The notes below the pieces were generated by a model that did not search any database, had not been told where the DNA came from, and was given only the letters and a program-made list of their open reading frames with translations. A program made the translations under genes and the position numbers. Positions 36,153-44,363 of a stretch of DNA of 64,000 bases are shown piece by piece. The stretch spans positions 744,001 through 808,000 of the forward strand of contig NZ_JACXLD010000001.1 of NCBI RefSeq assembly GCF_014705705.1. Direction: 5' to 3'. Numbering within the stretch: position 1 is the first letter of the stretch; every line of letters begins with the position of its first letter. This DNA is from Spongiibacter pelagi. Lineage in GTDB: Bacteria; Pseudomonadota; Gammaproteobacteria; Pseudomonadales; Spongiibacteraceae.

Positions 36153-36713
36153 ATGAATGCATCGCTTAAATCCCTCACTAATATTCACCATGCTGCCTAT
36201 CGCTGCCGCGATGCGGAGCAGACCCGCTGGTTTTACGAGGATATTCTCGGTTTGAAACTTGCTGCCGCGTTCGAAGAAAATCACGACTTTGGCGAAGGTT
36301 TTAAGCGCCATTTCCTGCATATTTTCTTTGAAATGGGCGACGGTAATTACATTGCCTTCTTCGACGAGCCGGGGGTATCCAAGCCTGAAGACTTCAAACG
36401 CAAAGACAGCTTTGATATGCACCTCGCCTTTGAGGTGGAGAATCTTGAGGCGGTGTTGGCGTGGCAGAAACACATAAATGATCAGGGCAAAACCTGTTTG
36501 GGCCCGATTGATCACGGCTTTGTAAAGTCAGTGTATATGTACGATCCCAACGGTATTCAGATTGAAATTACCTGCCGCGCAGAAAACAGTGACCAAGTGA
36601 TGGCCGAGATGGGGGTTGGTGCGCGCGGCGCTTTGGCCAAGTGGACGGAAAGCAGCCGGGCGAAGAAAGAAGAAGTCTTTGGTGTGGCGGCAATAGATAA
36701 GCGGGCGGGGTAA
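36153..36713 (+). CDS. VOC-family (glyoxalase/extradiol dioxygenase-like) protein
   Basis: A 186-aa metalloenzyme-fold protein of the vicinal oxygen chelate superfamily. Probable metal ligands are His in NIHHAAYRCRD, His in DMHLAFEVENLEAV and Glu in GIQIEITCRAEN. It starts with AAGGA upstream and is divergent from the dehydrogenase operon. Reactions in this superfamily include isomerisation, epimerisation (methylmalonyl-CoA epimerase) and ring-cleavage dioxygenation, so the reaction is undetermined. Clustering with acyl-CoA genes slightly favours a CoA-pathway role. Confidence 0.78.
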   Translation: MNASLKSLTNIHHAAYRCRDAEQTRWFYEDILGLKLAAAFEENHDFGEGFKRHFLHIFFEMGDGNYIAFFDEPGVSKPEDFKRKDSFDMHLAFEVENLEAVLAWQKHINDQGKTCLGPIDHGFVKSVYMYDPNGIQIEITCRAENSDQVMAEMGVGARGALAKWTESSRAKKEEVFGVAAIDKRAG

Positions 36714-36727
36714 GCCCGCTTTCTTTT
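36700..36727 (+). terminator. rho-independent terminator after the VOC gene
   Basis: AGCGGGC / GCCCGCT (36700-36706 with 36714-36720) with a 7-base loop that includes the stop codon, followed by TTCTTTT. Confidence 0.75.
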
Positions 36728-36748
36728 GAAAGGCTAAGGAGTTGGCGA

Positions 36749-37198
36749 TTAAGGCTTAACGGTCACAATTTTACCCCAGTCCATGCCGAGGGTTTTCTTC
36801 AAAATTTTGAATTCGGTGGCGCCAATACGCTTGCTCAATTCTTTTTCGATGCCGGCTACGATTTTGGCGGCGTCGGTACGCAGTTGATCTGCCTTGGGGG
36901 AAAACTGAACCGTTTTGGCGCGGCGGTCGTTGGGGTCGGCGGCCAGTTCAACAATCCCTTCTTCTTTCATGCCTTGAATCAACTGGTGAATCGCCTGACG
37001 GCTAACGCCAATGCTACGGGCCAAATCGGCTGGGCGATTAACCCCGGCGCTGATGAGAACCATCAGCATGGAGCGGGTGCGGGTGACCCGATCCCAGCCC
37101 GCAGCTTCTAGGCTGGCTTGTAGTGATTCATCAACCCAGTACAGGGCGTAGGCCAAGGTGCCGATCAGGGCGTTTTTATCGTCGTTAACTTTCTTCAT
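36749..37198 (-). CDS. MarR-family transcriptional regulator
   Basis: A 149-aa winged-helix regulator. The helix-turn-helix is seen in RPADLARSIGVSRQAIHQLIQGMKEEGIV (about residues 56-84) and the wing in ADPNDRRAKTVQFS. MarR proteins bind dyads as dimers and release DNA on binding a small ligand, often an aromatic acid or acyl-CoA thioester. It is divergent from the alpha/beta hydrolase gene, with dyad site B in the gap. I infer that it controls the four TTGTCAA-N5-TTGACAA sites; a distant regulator is possible. Confidence 0.9.
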   Translation of the reverse strand: MKKVNDDKNALIGTLAYALYWVDESLQASLEAAGWDRVTRTRSMLMVLISAGVNRPADLARSIGVSRQAIHQLIQGMKEEGIVELAADPNDRRAKTVQFSPKADQLRTDAAKIVAGIEKELSKRIGATEFKILKKTLGMDWGKIVTVKP

Positions 37199-37280
37199 TG
37201 CTTCTTTTATCGGTTTTTCAGGCGTTTCTTTTTCGGCGCCTATTTTCGTTTACATGGGCACTTTTTGGAAGTGTAATATA

Positions 37281-37299
37281 TTGTAAAGAATATTGACAA
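37281..37299. promoter_or_regulatory. dyad operator candidate, site B
   Basis: TTGTAAA-GAATA-TTGACAA lies between the MarR gene and the divergent hydrolase gene, 60 bases before the hydrolase ATG. The right arm contains a perfect -35 hexamer TTGACA. It matches site A in arm sequence and 5-base spacing, and its place beside the regulator gene suggests autoregulation. Confidence 0.6.
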
Positions 37300-37358
37300 T
37301 TTTAAAGTGTGTTGTACCGTTGTAATCCTAGTACTAAAAATAAAAAAGGCGAAAACTG

Positions 37359-38531
37359 ATGGGCGATGGCAGCAAATCCTACGAACGCATTCCGTATTTA
37401 ATTTTTTATCAGGATAAAAGTCCTTTTAAAGAAACCTATGCCGGGCCGCTGGATTACGGCGCCTTAAAAGCGCATCACCTCAAGCCCGCACAGCCCAAAA
37501 GCAATAATGTCATTTTATTTATGCACCCCATTGGCGGTGGTGAATATTTGCCGATGGTGGTGGCTTTGGCGAAGGCGGGATTCCCGGTGATTTATTGTCA
37601 GAGCCGCTACGCCGGTAATGACAGCGCCTTGATTATGGAGAAGGTAGCCATCGACATGGCTAACTGTATTCGCCATGCCAAGGCTGAGTTTGGCTACGAG
37701 AATGTGATTCTTGCGGCGTGGAGTGGGGGCGGTTCACTGTCCTTGTTTTATCAAAGCCAGGCGGAAAACCCGACTATTACCGAAACCCCTGCGGGAGACT
37801 CGGTGGATTTAACCATTCAGGGCTTGATTCCCGCCGATGGCATTATGGTGTTGGCGGCCCATGTGAGCCGTGCTCATACCTTAACCGAGTGGTTGGATGC
37901 GTCGATCCTCGATGAGTCTAATCCGGATAACAAAGATCCGGAATTGGATTTATACAATCCCAACAACCCGAATCAGCCGCCGTATAGTGAGGAGTTTTTG
38001 CAGCGTTATCGCGCCGCGCAGATTGCTCGAAATCGCAAGATTAGCGCTTGGGCAAAAGCAAAGCTGGAAGGCCTCAAGGCCAAAGGTCGCCCTAATGATG
38101 AATTTGGTTTTGTGGTGCATGGCACGATGGCTGATCCGCGCTGGCTTGATCCCAGCGTTGATCCCAACGACCGCCGCGAAAACTGGTGTTTTCTGGGTGA
38201 CCCGCAAGTGGTGAATAACGGCCCGGTGGGTTTGGCGCGGTTTTCTACCCTGCGCAGCTGGTTGTCGCAGTGGAGTTATGACGATTCCAATGCCGACGGA
38301 GTCGCCGCTGCGGCTAAAGTGTCAGTGCCGGTGATGGTAGTTGGCAATAGTGCGGATGATGCTTGTACGCCCAGCCACACCCATCGCCTGTTCAATGCGG
38401 TACGCCATGAGGATAAGGAGTTGCACGAAATTAAAGGCGCGACCCACTACTACTTTGGCCAGCCTGAACAGCTTAAAGAGGCGGTGGCCTTATGTGCGGA
38501 TTGGTTGGGCCGGAAAGGTTTTGTGGATTGA
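37359..38531 (+). CDS. alpha/beta hydrolase
   Basis: A 390-aa serine hydrolase-fold protein without a signal peptide. The oxyanion region is MHPIGGGEYLPM, the nucleophile elbow AWSGGG (Ser near residue 125), the acid Asp in NSADDACTPSH and the histidine in KGATHYYFG. A lid-like insertion (about 165-265) is rich in Asn, Asp and Pro. It probably hydrolyses an ester, lactone or thioester in the cytoplasm. A lactonase giving a hydroxy acid for the neighbouring operon would make sense but is inference. A strong terminator follows. Confidence 0.82.
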   Translation: MGDGSKSYERIPYLIFYQDKSPFKETYAGPLDYGALKAHHLKPAQPKSNNVILFMHPIGGGEYLPMVVALAKAGFPVIYCQSRYAGNDSALIMEKVAIDMANCIRHAKAEFGYENVILAAWSGGGSLSLFYQSQAENPTITETPAGDSVDLTIQGLIPADGIMVLAAHVSRAHTLTEWLDASILDESNPDNKDPELDLYNPNNPNQPPYSEEFLQRYRAAQIARNRKISAWAKAKLEGLKAKGRPNDEFGFVVHGTMADPRWLDPSVDPNDRRENWCFLGDPQVVNNGPVGLARFSTLRSWLSQWSYDDSNADGVAAAAKVSVPVMVVGNSADDACTPSHTHRLFNAVRHEDKELHEIKGATHYYFGQPEQLKEAVALCADWLGRKGFVD

Positions 38532-38549
38532 GATTATTTATTGAAAATA

Positions 38550-38576
38550 AAAAAGGCTCCGCAGGGAGCCTTTTTT
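38550..38576. terminator. bidirectional rho-independent terminator
   Basis: AAAAAGGCTCC / GGAGCCTTTTT with a 4-base loop lies between the convergent hydrolase and VOC genes. A- and T-runs on both sides allow termination in both directions. Confidence 0.9.
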
Positions 38577-38585
38577 GAATCCGGA

Positions 38586-39110
38586 TTAATTACTTGGCGC
38601 GTGAAACTTCACTTTGCCCGGTGAATCCGAGATTGGCACATCGTTGCTAGACAGCGCCTTCAGCGCAAACTCGCGATCTTCCTGAGTGAAGGCGCCAGTG
38701 GTTAGGCAGAATTCAACCAAGTTGTCGTTGGGGTCTTTGGTGTAGATGGAGTAGCACCAGTCGTGATCCACTTCCATTACGGCCAGGCCCGCATCCAGCC
38801 ACTGCTGACGGCGCTTGTCGATACCTTCCATTGAGTCAATATCGAAGGAAATGTGGTTAATCATATCCGGCACGCCAGCGGCGCGAGAGATATTGGTTTC
38901 CACGGTGTCGCCGCCGGGAACGTCGTGCATTTCCCAGAAGGCAATAAATTTTGAATCGTCTTCCATGCGGTAGAAGAAGTGTTTGGCCCAGCCGCCATCG
39001 GGGACTTTGGCGATCTCTACTTTGACCAGCTCAAACTGCATGACGCCTTCGTAAAACTCATGGATGGCCTTCATATCCTTGGCGGCCAGTGCTAAGTGAT
39101 GGTATCCCAT
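38586..39110 (-). CDS. VOC-family dioxygenase-like protein
   Basis: A 174-aa vicinal oxygen chelate protein. Candidate metal ligands are the His in MGYHHLALAAKD, His in NHISFDIDSM and Glu in NDNLVEFCLTTG, the H-H-E set of extradiol-dioxygenase and glyoxalase relatives. GGAGAG lies upstream of the ATG. It is 15 bases downstream of the carboxymuconolactone-decarboxylase-like gene on the same strand, so they form a pair. Reaction undetermined; it differs from the VOC protein at 36153 in sequence. Confidence 0.78.
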   Translation of the reverse strand: MGYHHLALAAKDMKAIHEFYEGVMQFELVKVEIAKVPDGGWAKHFFYRMEDDSKFIAFWEMHDVPGGDTVETNISRAAGVPDMINHISFDIDSMEGIDKRRQQWLDAGLAVMEVDHDWCYSIYTKDPNDNLVEFCLTTGAFTQEDREFALKALSSNDVPISDSPGKVKFHAPSN

Positions 39111-39125
39111 TTCAATCTCTCCAGT

Positions 39126-39761
39126 TTATTGCTTGTCGACCATGCTCATAACGTCATTGCTGGCGCCTTCTGGGGCCGCAATTTCCACCACGCGCTCATC
39201 CACATCGTCGTATTCGAGGCGCAGGGCGCGGCTCATTACGGCGTGCATCATGTAGGTACAGGTAATGTAAGTCAGCTCGAGTATTTCTTCGTCTGACAGG
39301 TGTTTTTTCAGGGTTTCAAATACGCCGTCTGAAACGCGGCCGCGTTGCAGTACCAGCTCATCGGTGTAGGCCAAAACAGCGCGCTGAATTTCAGTCCAGC
39401 AGTCGGCAACCTGCCAGTGAGGAATCGCCTCGATCTGCTCTTCGGTCATGCCGACATCGCGACAGGCCTTGCAGTGCTGTGAAAATACAAACTGAGAACC
39501 GACGGTGAAGCCGGCGCGAATCTGACCGAGTTCGCGCAGAATCGGACAAATTTTGCGATTGGGTGAGCGGTAAAAAACAAAGCCGTCGGTGGTGTGCTGA
39601 AACGCATCGGGCACAATGTTAAACACGGTCCACCAGTTGCCGGGGGTGCCGGTGGCGGTGCCGGGTTCTTTGATGGGGTCGCGGTCGCCAAACAGCATAT
39701 TAAAAATAGCATCAGCGTAGGGGTTTTTGGCTTCGCGGCCAGCTTCTTTCAATCTGGGCAT
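39126..39761 (-). CDS. carboxymuconolactone decarboxylase/AhpD-like protein
   Basis: A 211-aa all-helical protein of the CMD/AhpD superfamily. The CxxC motif of the AhpD group is present in QHCKACRDVGMTEEQIEAI (about residues 90-110). Members are either gamma-carboxymuconolactone decarboxylases or peroxidase-type redox proteins; with CxxC present, the second is likelier. AAGGA lies upstream of the start. It is paired with the VOC gene and lies 53 bases from the TonB-receptor stop codon, so it may belong to that transcript. Confidence 0.75.
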   Translation of the reverse strand: MPRLKEAGREAKNPYADAIFNMLFGDRDPIKEPGTATGTPGNWWTVFNIVPDAFQHTTDGFVFYRSPNRKICPILRELGQIRAGFTVGSQFVFSQHCKACRDVGMTEEQIEAIPHWQVADCWTEIQRAVLAYTDELVLQRGRVSDGVFETLKKHLSDEEILELTYITCTYMMHAVMSRALRLEYDDVDERVVEIAAPEGASNDVMSMVDKQ

Positions 39762-39814
39762 CGTATTAATCCTTTATCTAAAATGTATGTTCGGCTTATT
39801 TAGTCTGTTAGTGA

Positions 39815-42226
39815 TTACCAGTTGTACATCAGCGAGGCGAACACTTTGCGCTGTGATTTCTGGCGAGAGTTATAGCTGCCGGGGAAGAACACGGTATCAA
39901 TAGTCTGGCCGGAGATTTTCTCGTCGGTCAGGTTGCTGCCGCCGACGCTGATTACCCAACCTTGTTCCAGTGACGCCAAGCTAAACCGCGCAGAAATCGT
40001 GGTATAGCCGGGCAGGAACGTGGCGGGGTCGAGATCGCCATCGGTGTACTGGTCACCTTGATACAGGAAGTCGACACTGGTTGAGGCCGCCAGACCAAAC
40101 AGCGGGAATTGCAGATTAGGTGTCAGGCTCGCCGTCTGTTTTGGCGCCAGTGAGATGCGACGGTTGCTCAAATCCTGCTTGGCGGTATTACCTTGGGCAA
40201 TGGGCGCTGGTGCATCGGGGTAATCTTCATAGCGTGCATCCAGCAGGCCGACAGAGCCGGATACTTGCAGAATAGGCAGTGGCGTCAACCAAGTGAAATC
40301 CAGCTCGACACCATCGGAGATCGCCGAGGCGGCATTGGTCACATCAAAGAACGCGCCGTTAAAGGCCAGTACCTGCAGATCGTCGAAATAGGTGCGATAA
40401 GCTACCGCATTCAGACGCAGGGTGTTGTTGAAGAATTCGCCTTTCAAGCCGCCTTCAATCGTGGTGGCATTTTCGGGTTCGAAATTCAGGTCTTCACCAC
40501 CAAACGAAGAGGCGTTGAAACCACCGCTTTTAAAACCGCGTGAATAGGTAACAAACAGGTTGGTGTCATTATTGATGTAGTACTGCACGGAAAGTTTAGG
40601 TGACAGGTCGGTTTCGGTGCGCTCAAGATTGGGTTCGTTGTAGTTCTCGGCGCTGAGTGCAGTACCCATGATACAGGGCAGGCTAAGTGCGGCTTGGGCG
40701 CAGCTAGCTTGGCCAGAGGCGACACCGTTTTTCTTCTCTTTGCTGTAGCGCAGGCCGGGGGTGATCACCCAGTGCTCATCCAGATACCAGCTAAATTGAC
40801 CAAACAGCGCGCCGGCTTCAACGTCTAGCAGGTAGTCCAGCACATAGCGGTCGTCGCCAATGACGGCAGAGGTCAAGGTGGCAATAGGCAGGCCAGCCAA
40901 GTTCAGCGCGCCGAGCAGGCCGCCGGTGTTCAGTGAAGAATTACCGCTGGCCAATTGCAGTACGTCGTCGGTGGTCAGATAAGCCCCAAGGTCGTCGCCG
41001 GCAATAATCTGGGTTTGTTGTGCGAAATTAGATTGGAACAAAAACGCACCGGCAACAAAGTCCAGGCGTTCGCCAAGGCCGAACAAGCCTTCCGAGCTAC
41101 CGCTAAAACGCCATTCAAACGATTGCTGCTCGTATTGCGAGGCAACGGTCAGGCGGCCTAAATCGGCTGGAGACGTGTCGAGGTCAACCAAGCTGTCGAG
41201 ATTCAATTCGGTGTCGGCAACAACGATAGTCGAGGTCAACTCATCCACGGCGCCCACTTTGCCGATATACCAGTCCATTTTGGCAGACAGGGTTTGTGAA
41301 TCTTTCGTGATAAAACCCGGTTGGTCGTAAGACGTGCGATGATTGTACGGATCATCCTCAATATTGGGGTCGTAGTTCTGCAGGAAGGCGCGAGTGCCGT
41401 CATCCAGATTCTGTAGTTGCAGGCCCCAGTAATTAGCACTGGTTTCACCAACAACACCGAGCAGCTCCACCGAAATATTCTCGGTTGGTGTGAGATCAAT
41501 TTTCAGGCGCTGGGCGTCTTGCTCATGTTTGTCGTCGTAGCGATCCAGAAACTGGTTGTAGAGCTGACCTTCTTTGTCGATATCCATGGCGGAAAAACGC
41601 ACCGCCATCCAGTCGGTAATCGCGCCACCGACGGCACCCTCAAGGCGAATTTCGTCTGGGTCAGATTGGGTAGCTTGAACAAAACCGGAAAATTCTTCGG
41701 TTGGGCTTTGGGTGGTAACGTTAAATACCCCGGCTACTGTGTTCTTGCCGAACAGGGTGCCCTGTGGGCCGCGCAGAACTTCCACCCGGGCAACGTCAAA
41801 AATCGCCTCGTTGTAATAAGAGGGGCGAGCAAAAAACACTTCGTCTTGCACAAAACCCACCGAGCTTTCAAAGGCGGCGTTCAGCGGGTTGGAACCGAAA
41901 CCCCGAATATTGATCTGTGCCAGTGCCGGGTCAGTGTCTGAGGAAAAGCGCACATTGGGAATGTAGGGGGCAATGTCTTGCAAGCCTGCGCCGCCAAGAT
42001 CGCGCATCATGTCGCCGCTTACGGCGGTTAGCGAGATGGGGACGTCTTGCGATGATTGCTCTACTTTTTGGGCGCTAACAATGACTTCTTCCAGCGCGCG
42101 GGTTGCCTGCTTTGGTTCAACTTGTTCTTCGCTGAGTTTCTCGGTCTGGGAGTAGGCGATATTGCTGCCCAGTGCTACGGCTAAAACCAATGGGCGCAGA
42201 TGCCAACGGGGTGTCGAGCGGGTCAT
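39815..42226 (-). CDS. TonB-dependent outer-membrane receptor
   Basis: An 803-aa receptor starting MTRSTPRWHLRPLVLAVALG, a signal peptide of about 25 residues. The TonB-box region is ALEEVIVSAQKVEQSSQDVPIS, the plug has VEVLRGPQGTLFGKNTVAGVF, and the barrel ends FASLMYNW. The start at 42226 has GGAG 6 bases upstream; a TTG four codons earlier is not needed. It imports an unknown substrate. Two copies of the candidate MarR dyad lie in the 191-base gap to the divergent GST gene, suggesting co-regulation with the dehydrogenase operon. It may be followed by the CMD-like and VOC genes in one transcript. Confidence 0.92.
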   Translation of the reverse strand: MTRSTPRWHLRPLVLAVALGSNIAYSQTEKLSEEQVEPKQATRALEEVIVSAQKVEQSSQDVPISLTAVSGDMMRDLGGAGLQDIAPYIPNVRFSSDTDPALAQINIRGFGSNPLNAAFESSVGFVQDEVFFARPSYYNEAIFDVARVEVLRGPQGTLFGKNTVAGVFNVTTQSPTEEFSGFVQATQSDPDEIRLEGAVGGAITDWMAVRFSAMDIDKEGQLYNQFLDRYDDKHEQDAQRLKIDLTPTENISVELLGVVGETSANYWGLQLQNLDDGTRAFLQNYDPNIEDDPYNHRTSYDQPGFITKDSQTLSAKMDWYIGKVGAVDELTSTIVVADTELNLDSLVDLDTSPADLGRLTVASQYEQQSFEWRFSGSSEGLFGLGERLDFVAGAFLFQSNFAQQTQIIAGDDLGAYLTTDDVLQLASGNSSLNTGGLLGALNLAGLPIATLTSAVIGDDRYVLDYLLDVEAGALFGQFSWYLDEHWVITPGLRYSKEKKNGVASGQASCAQAALSLPCIMGTALSAENYNEPNLERTETDLSPKLSVQYYINNDTNLFVTYSRGFKSGGFNASSFGGEDLNFEPENATTIEGGLKGEFFNNTLRLNAVAYRTYFDDLQVLAFNGAFFDVTNAASAISDGVELDFTWLTPLPILQVSGSVGLLDARYEDYPDAPAPIAQGNTAKQDLSNRRISLAPKQTASLTPNLQFPLFGLAASTSVDFLYQGDQYTDGDLDPATFLPGYTTISARFSLASLEQGWVISVGGSNLTDEKISGQTIDTVFFPGSYNSRQKSQRKVFASLMYNW

Positions 42227-42268
42227 GGAAGGCTCCAAAATATTATTATGGGTGGAAAAATTTATAAT

Positions 42269-42287
42269 TAGTAAACTTACTTTACAA
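42269..42287. promoter_or_regulatory. dyad operator candidate, site D
   Basis: TAGTAAA-CTTAC-TTTACAA lies 43 bases upstream of the TonB-receptor start. It is the weakest of the four dyads: the arms have A/T in place of the central C/G, but spacing and outline agree. Confidence 0.4.
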
Positions 42288-42381
42288 TTTTTGGGGATTT
42301 GGTCAAGTTAAATTTGGTCGATTTTGTCGCCGGTCGTGGTTTTGCAAAATGCATCTCAGGCTGGACAAGCAGAAAATTATT

Positions 42382-42400
42382 ATGTCAATATTGTTGACAT
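42382..42400. promoter_or_regulatory. dyad operator candidate, site C
   Basis: ATGTCAA-TATTG-TTGACAT, a perfect 7-bp inverted repeat with a 5-base spacer, ends 5 bases before the Shine-Dalgarno of the GST gene. Bound protein would block initiation or early elongation of the GST-CoA-transferase-lyase operon. Confidence 0.6.
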
Positions 42401-42417
42401 TATTGAGGAGGCCAAAA

Positions 42418-43146
42418 ATGATAAAACTCCATACCGTACCCACCCCCAACGGTCACAAGATCTCTATCGCGCTGGAAGAACTGGGCGAAGAGTACGAGGT
42501 GATTCCCTACGACATCAGCATTGGCGACCAATTCAAGCCGGAGCTGTTGGCGTTAAACCCAAACAACAAGCTGCCGGTCATGGTGGACGAGTCTCCTGTT
42601 GATGGCGGCGAGCCTGTGGTGATCTTTGAGACCGGCGCGATTCTGGTCTATCTTGCTGAAAAACACGGCAAGCTGATTTCATCGGATTTGCGCCAGCGCT
42701 TTCGGCAGATGCAGTGGCTGATGTTTCAAGTCGCCAGTGTGGGCCCCCTGCAAGGTCAAGCCCACCACTATGTGCGCTACTCCAAAGTGAAGCAGGACTA
42801 CGCCCAAGAGCGCTACCTGAATGAAACTCGCCGCCAGTGTCAGGTGATGGAGTCCCAATTATCCCAGCACGATTATCTTGCCGGTGATGACTATTCCATC
42901 GCCGATATCGCCTGCTGGCCGTGGATGCGAGCCTTGCCGCTGATCGATGTGCATCTGCAAAAAGATTACCCGGCCACGTTTGCGTGGTTTGAGCGGGTGG
43001 CGGCGCGCCCTGCGGTGGAGCGCGGCAAAGATGTGATCAATGGCTGGGTGTACAAACTGCCCCCCAATTTCTATATGGAGCTGGACGAGAAAACCTGGTC
43101 ATACTCCTTTGGTGAAGAACAATACAAACAACGGCAAAGAACATGA
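42418..43146 (+). CDS. glutathione S-transferase family protein
   Basis: A 242-aa GST-fold protein from the ATG at 42418, which has GAGGAG 7 bases upstream; the frame is open further but without an RBS. The N-terminal thioredoxin-like domain has IKLHTVPTPNGHKISIALEEL and GAILVYLAEKHG; the helical C-terminal domain has DDYSIADIACWPW. It resembles YfcG/Ure2-like GSTs. Its stop overlaps the CoA-transferase start by 4 bases (ATGA). Glutathione conjugation, isomerisation or disulfide reduction are all possible. Confidence 0.85.
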   Translation: MIKLHTVPTPNGHKISIALEELGEEYEVIPYDISIGDQFKPELLALNPNNKLPVMVDESPVDGGEPVVIFETGAILVYLAEKHGKLISSDLRQRFRQMQWLMFQVASVGPLQGQAHHYVRYSKVKQDYAQERYLNETRRQCQVMESQLSQHDYLAGDDYSIADIACWPWMRALPLIDVHLQKDYPATFAWFERVAARPAVERGKDVINGWVYKLPPNFYMELDEKTWSYSFGEEQYKQRQRT

Positions 43147-44363
43147 TTTCAGTTTCTACATCGACGAATAAGCCGCTGGCGGGTATCCGCGTTCTAGATT
43201 TAACCCATATGCTGTCTGGGCCTTACTGCACCATGACGCTGGCAGATTTGGGCGCGGATATGATCAAGATCGAGCCGCTCAAAGGTGAGGGTACGCGGGC
43301 GCTGTTGGCCAAAGATCCCAAGCATTCCATTGAGGGGATGGGCGCCTACTTTCTAACGCTTAACCGCAATAAGCGCACGATGTGTGTGGATTTGAAGTCG
43401 GAAGCCGGGCTGGCCGTATTTTACGATATGGTCCGCAACGCCGATGTGGTGATCAATAATTTTGCCGCTGGTGTGCCTGCCAAACTCAAAATTGATTACG
43501 CCCACCTCAGCGAAATTAATCCGCAAATTATTACCTGCTCAATTACCGGCTTTGGCGAAAGTGGCCCCGGTTCATCTCGCCCGGCTTTTGATCAAGTCGC
43601 GCAGGCCTACGGCGGCGGTATGTCGATTACCGGTTCTGATAAAGCTAATCCGACCCGCGCCGGTATTCCTATTGGTGACTTGGGTGGCGGTATGTTCGGT
43701 ATTATTGGCGTGCTCACCGCCATTATCGAACGCCAGCGCTCAGGTAAGGGGCAGCATGTCGATATCTCCATGTTGGATGTGCAAATTTCCCTGCTGAACT
43801 ATATGGCGACTATGCACTTTCTCTCGGGTGAAGATCCCGAGCCGATTGGCAATAGCCACTTTGTGCATGTGCCCTATAACAGCTATCCCACCAGTGATGG
43901 CCATATTGTTATTGCCGTTATAACGGATAATTTTTGGGGCAATATTAAAACCATGCTCAACTGCCCGGAGCTGGACAAGCCTGAATTTGATTATCAGCCG
44001 GGCCGACTTGCCAGCAAGGCGATGATCGATGAAACCATCGGCAATATTCTAAAAACCGATACCACCGAAGCGTGGATGGCAAAGCTTAATGAGTTGCGAA
44101 TTCCCGCCGCGCCGGTCAATAGCTTTAGTCGCGCATTGAACGATCCGCAAGTGAATCACCGCAATATGGTGGTAGAGCTGACTCATCCCAATGGGCAAAC
44201 CACCAAAGGGCCGGGTTGTCCGGTAAAACTCTCGCGCAGCAATGAAGAGAGTTTCACACCGGCGCCGTTGCTTGGGCAGGACACTAACGCATTGTTGACC
44301 GAGGTATTGGGTTACTCCGAGCAGCGCATTGCCGAGCTGAAAAATGAAGGGGCGGTAGGCTGA
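43143..44363 (+). CDS. CaiB/BaiF-family CoA-transferase
   Basis: A 406-aa class III CoA-transferase. The N-terminus is AGIRVLDLTHMLSGPYCTMTLADLGADMIKIE-like, and the probable catalytic Asp (forms the aspartyl-CoA anhydride) is in PIGDLGGGMFG near residue 180. It moves CoA between carboxylic acids. It is translationally coupled to both neighbours and shares one base with the lyase start codon. The human relative SUGCT uses succinyl-CoA with glutarate or HMG, so 3-hydroxy-3-methylglutarate is an attractive acceptor here given the following lyase; this is inference. Racemase activity is an alternative. Confidence 0.87.
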   Translation: MISVSTSTNKPLAGIRVLDLTHMLSGPYCTMTLADLGADMIKIEPLKGEGTRALLAKDPKHSIEGMGAYFLTLNRNKRTMCVDLKSEAGLAVFYDMVRNADVVINNFAAGVPAKLKIDYAHLSEINPQIITCSITGFGESGPGSSRPAFDQVAQAYGGGMSITGSDKANPTRAGIPIGDLGGGMFGIIGVLTAIIERQRSGKGQHVDISMLDVQISLLNYMATMHFLSGEDPEPIGNSHFVHVPYNSYPTSDGHIVIAVITDNFWGNIKTMLNCPELDKPEFDYQPGRLASKAMIDETIGNILKTDTTEAWMAKLNELRIPAAPVNSFSRALNDPQVNHRNMVVELTHPNGQTTKGPGCPVKLSRSNEESFTPAPLLGQDTNALLTEVLGYSEQRIAELKNEGAVG

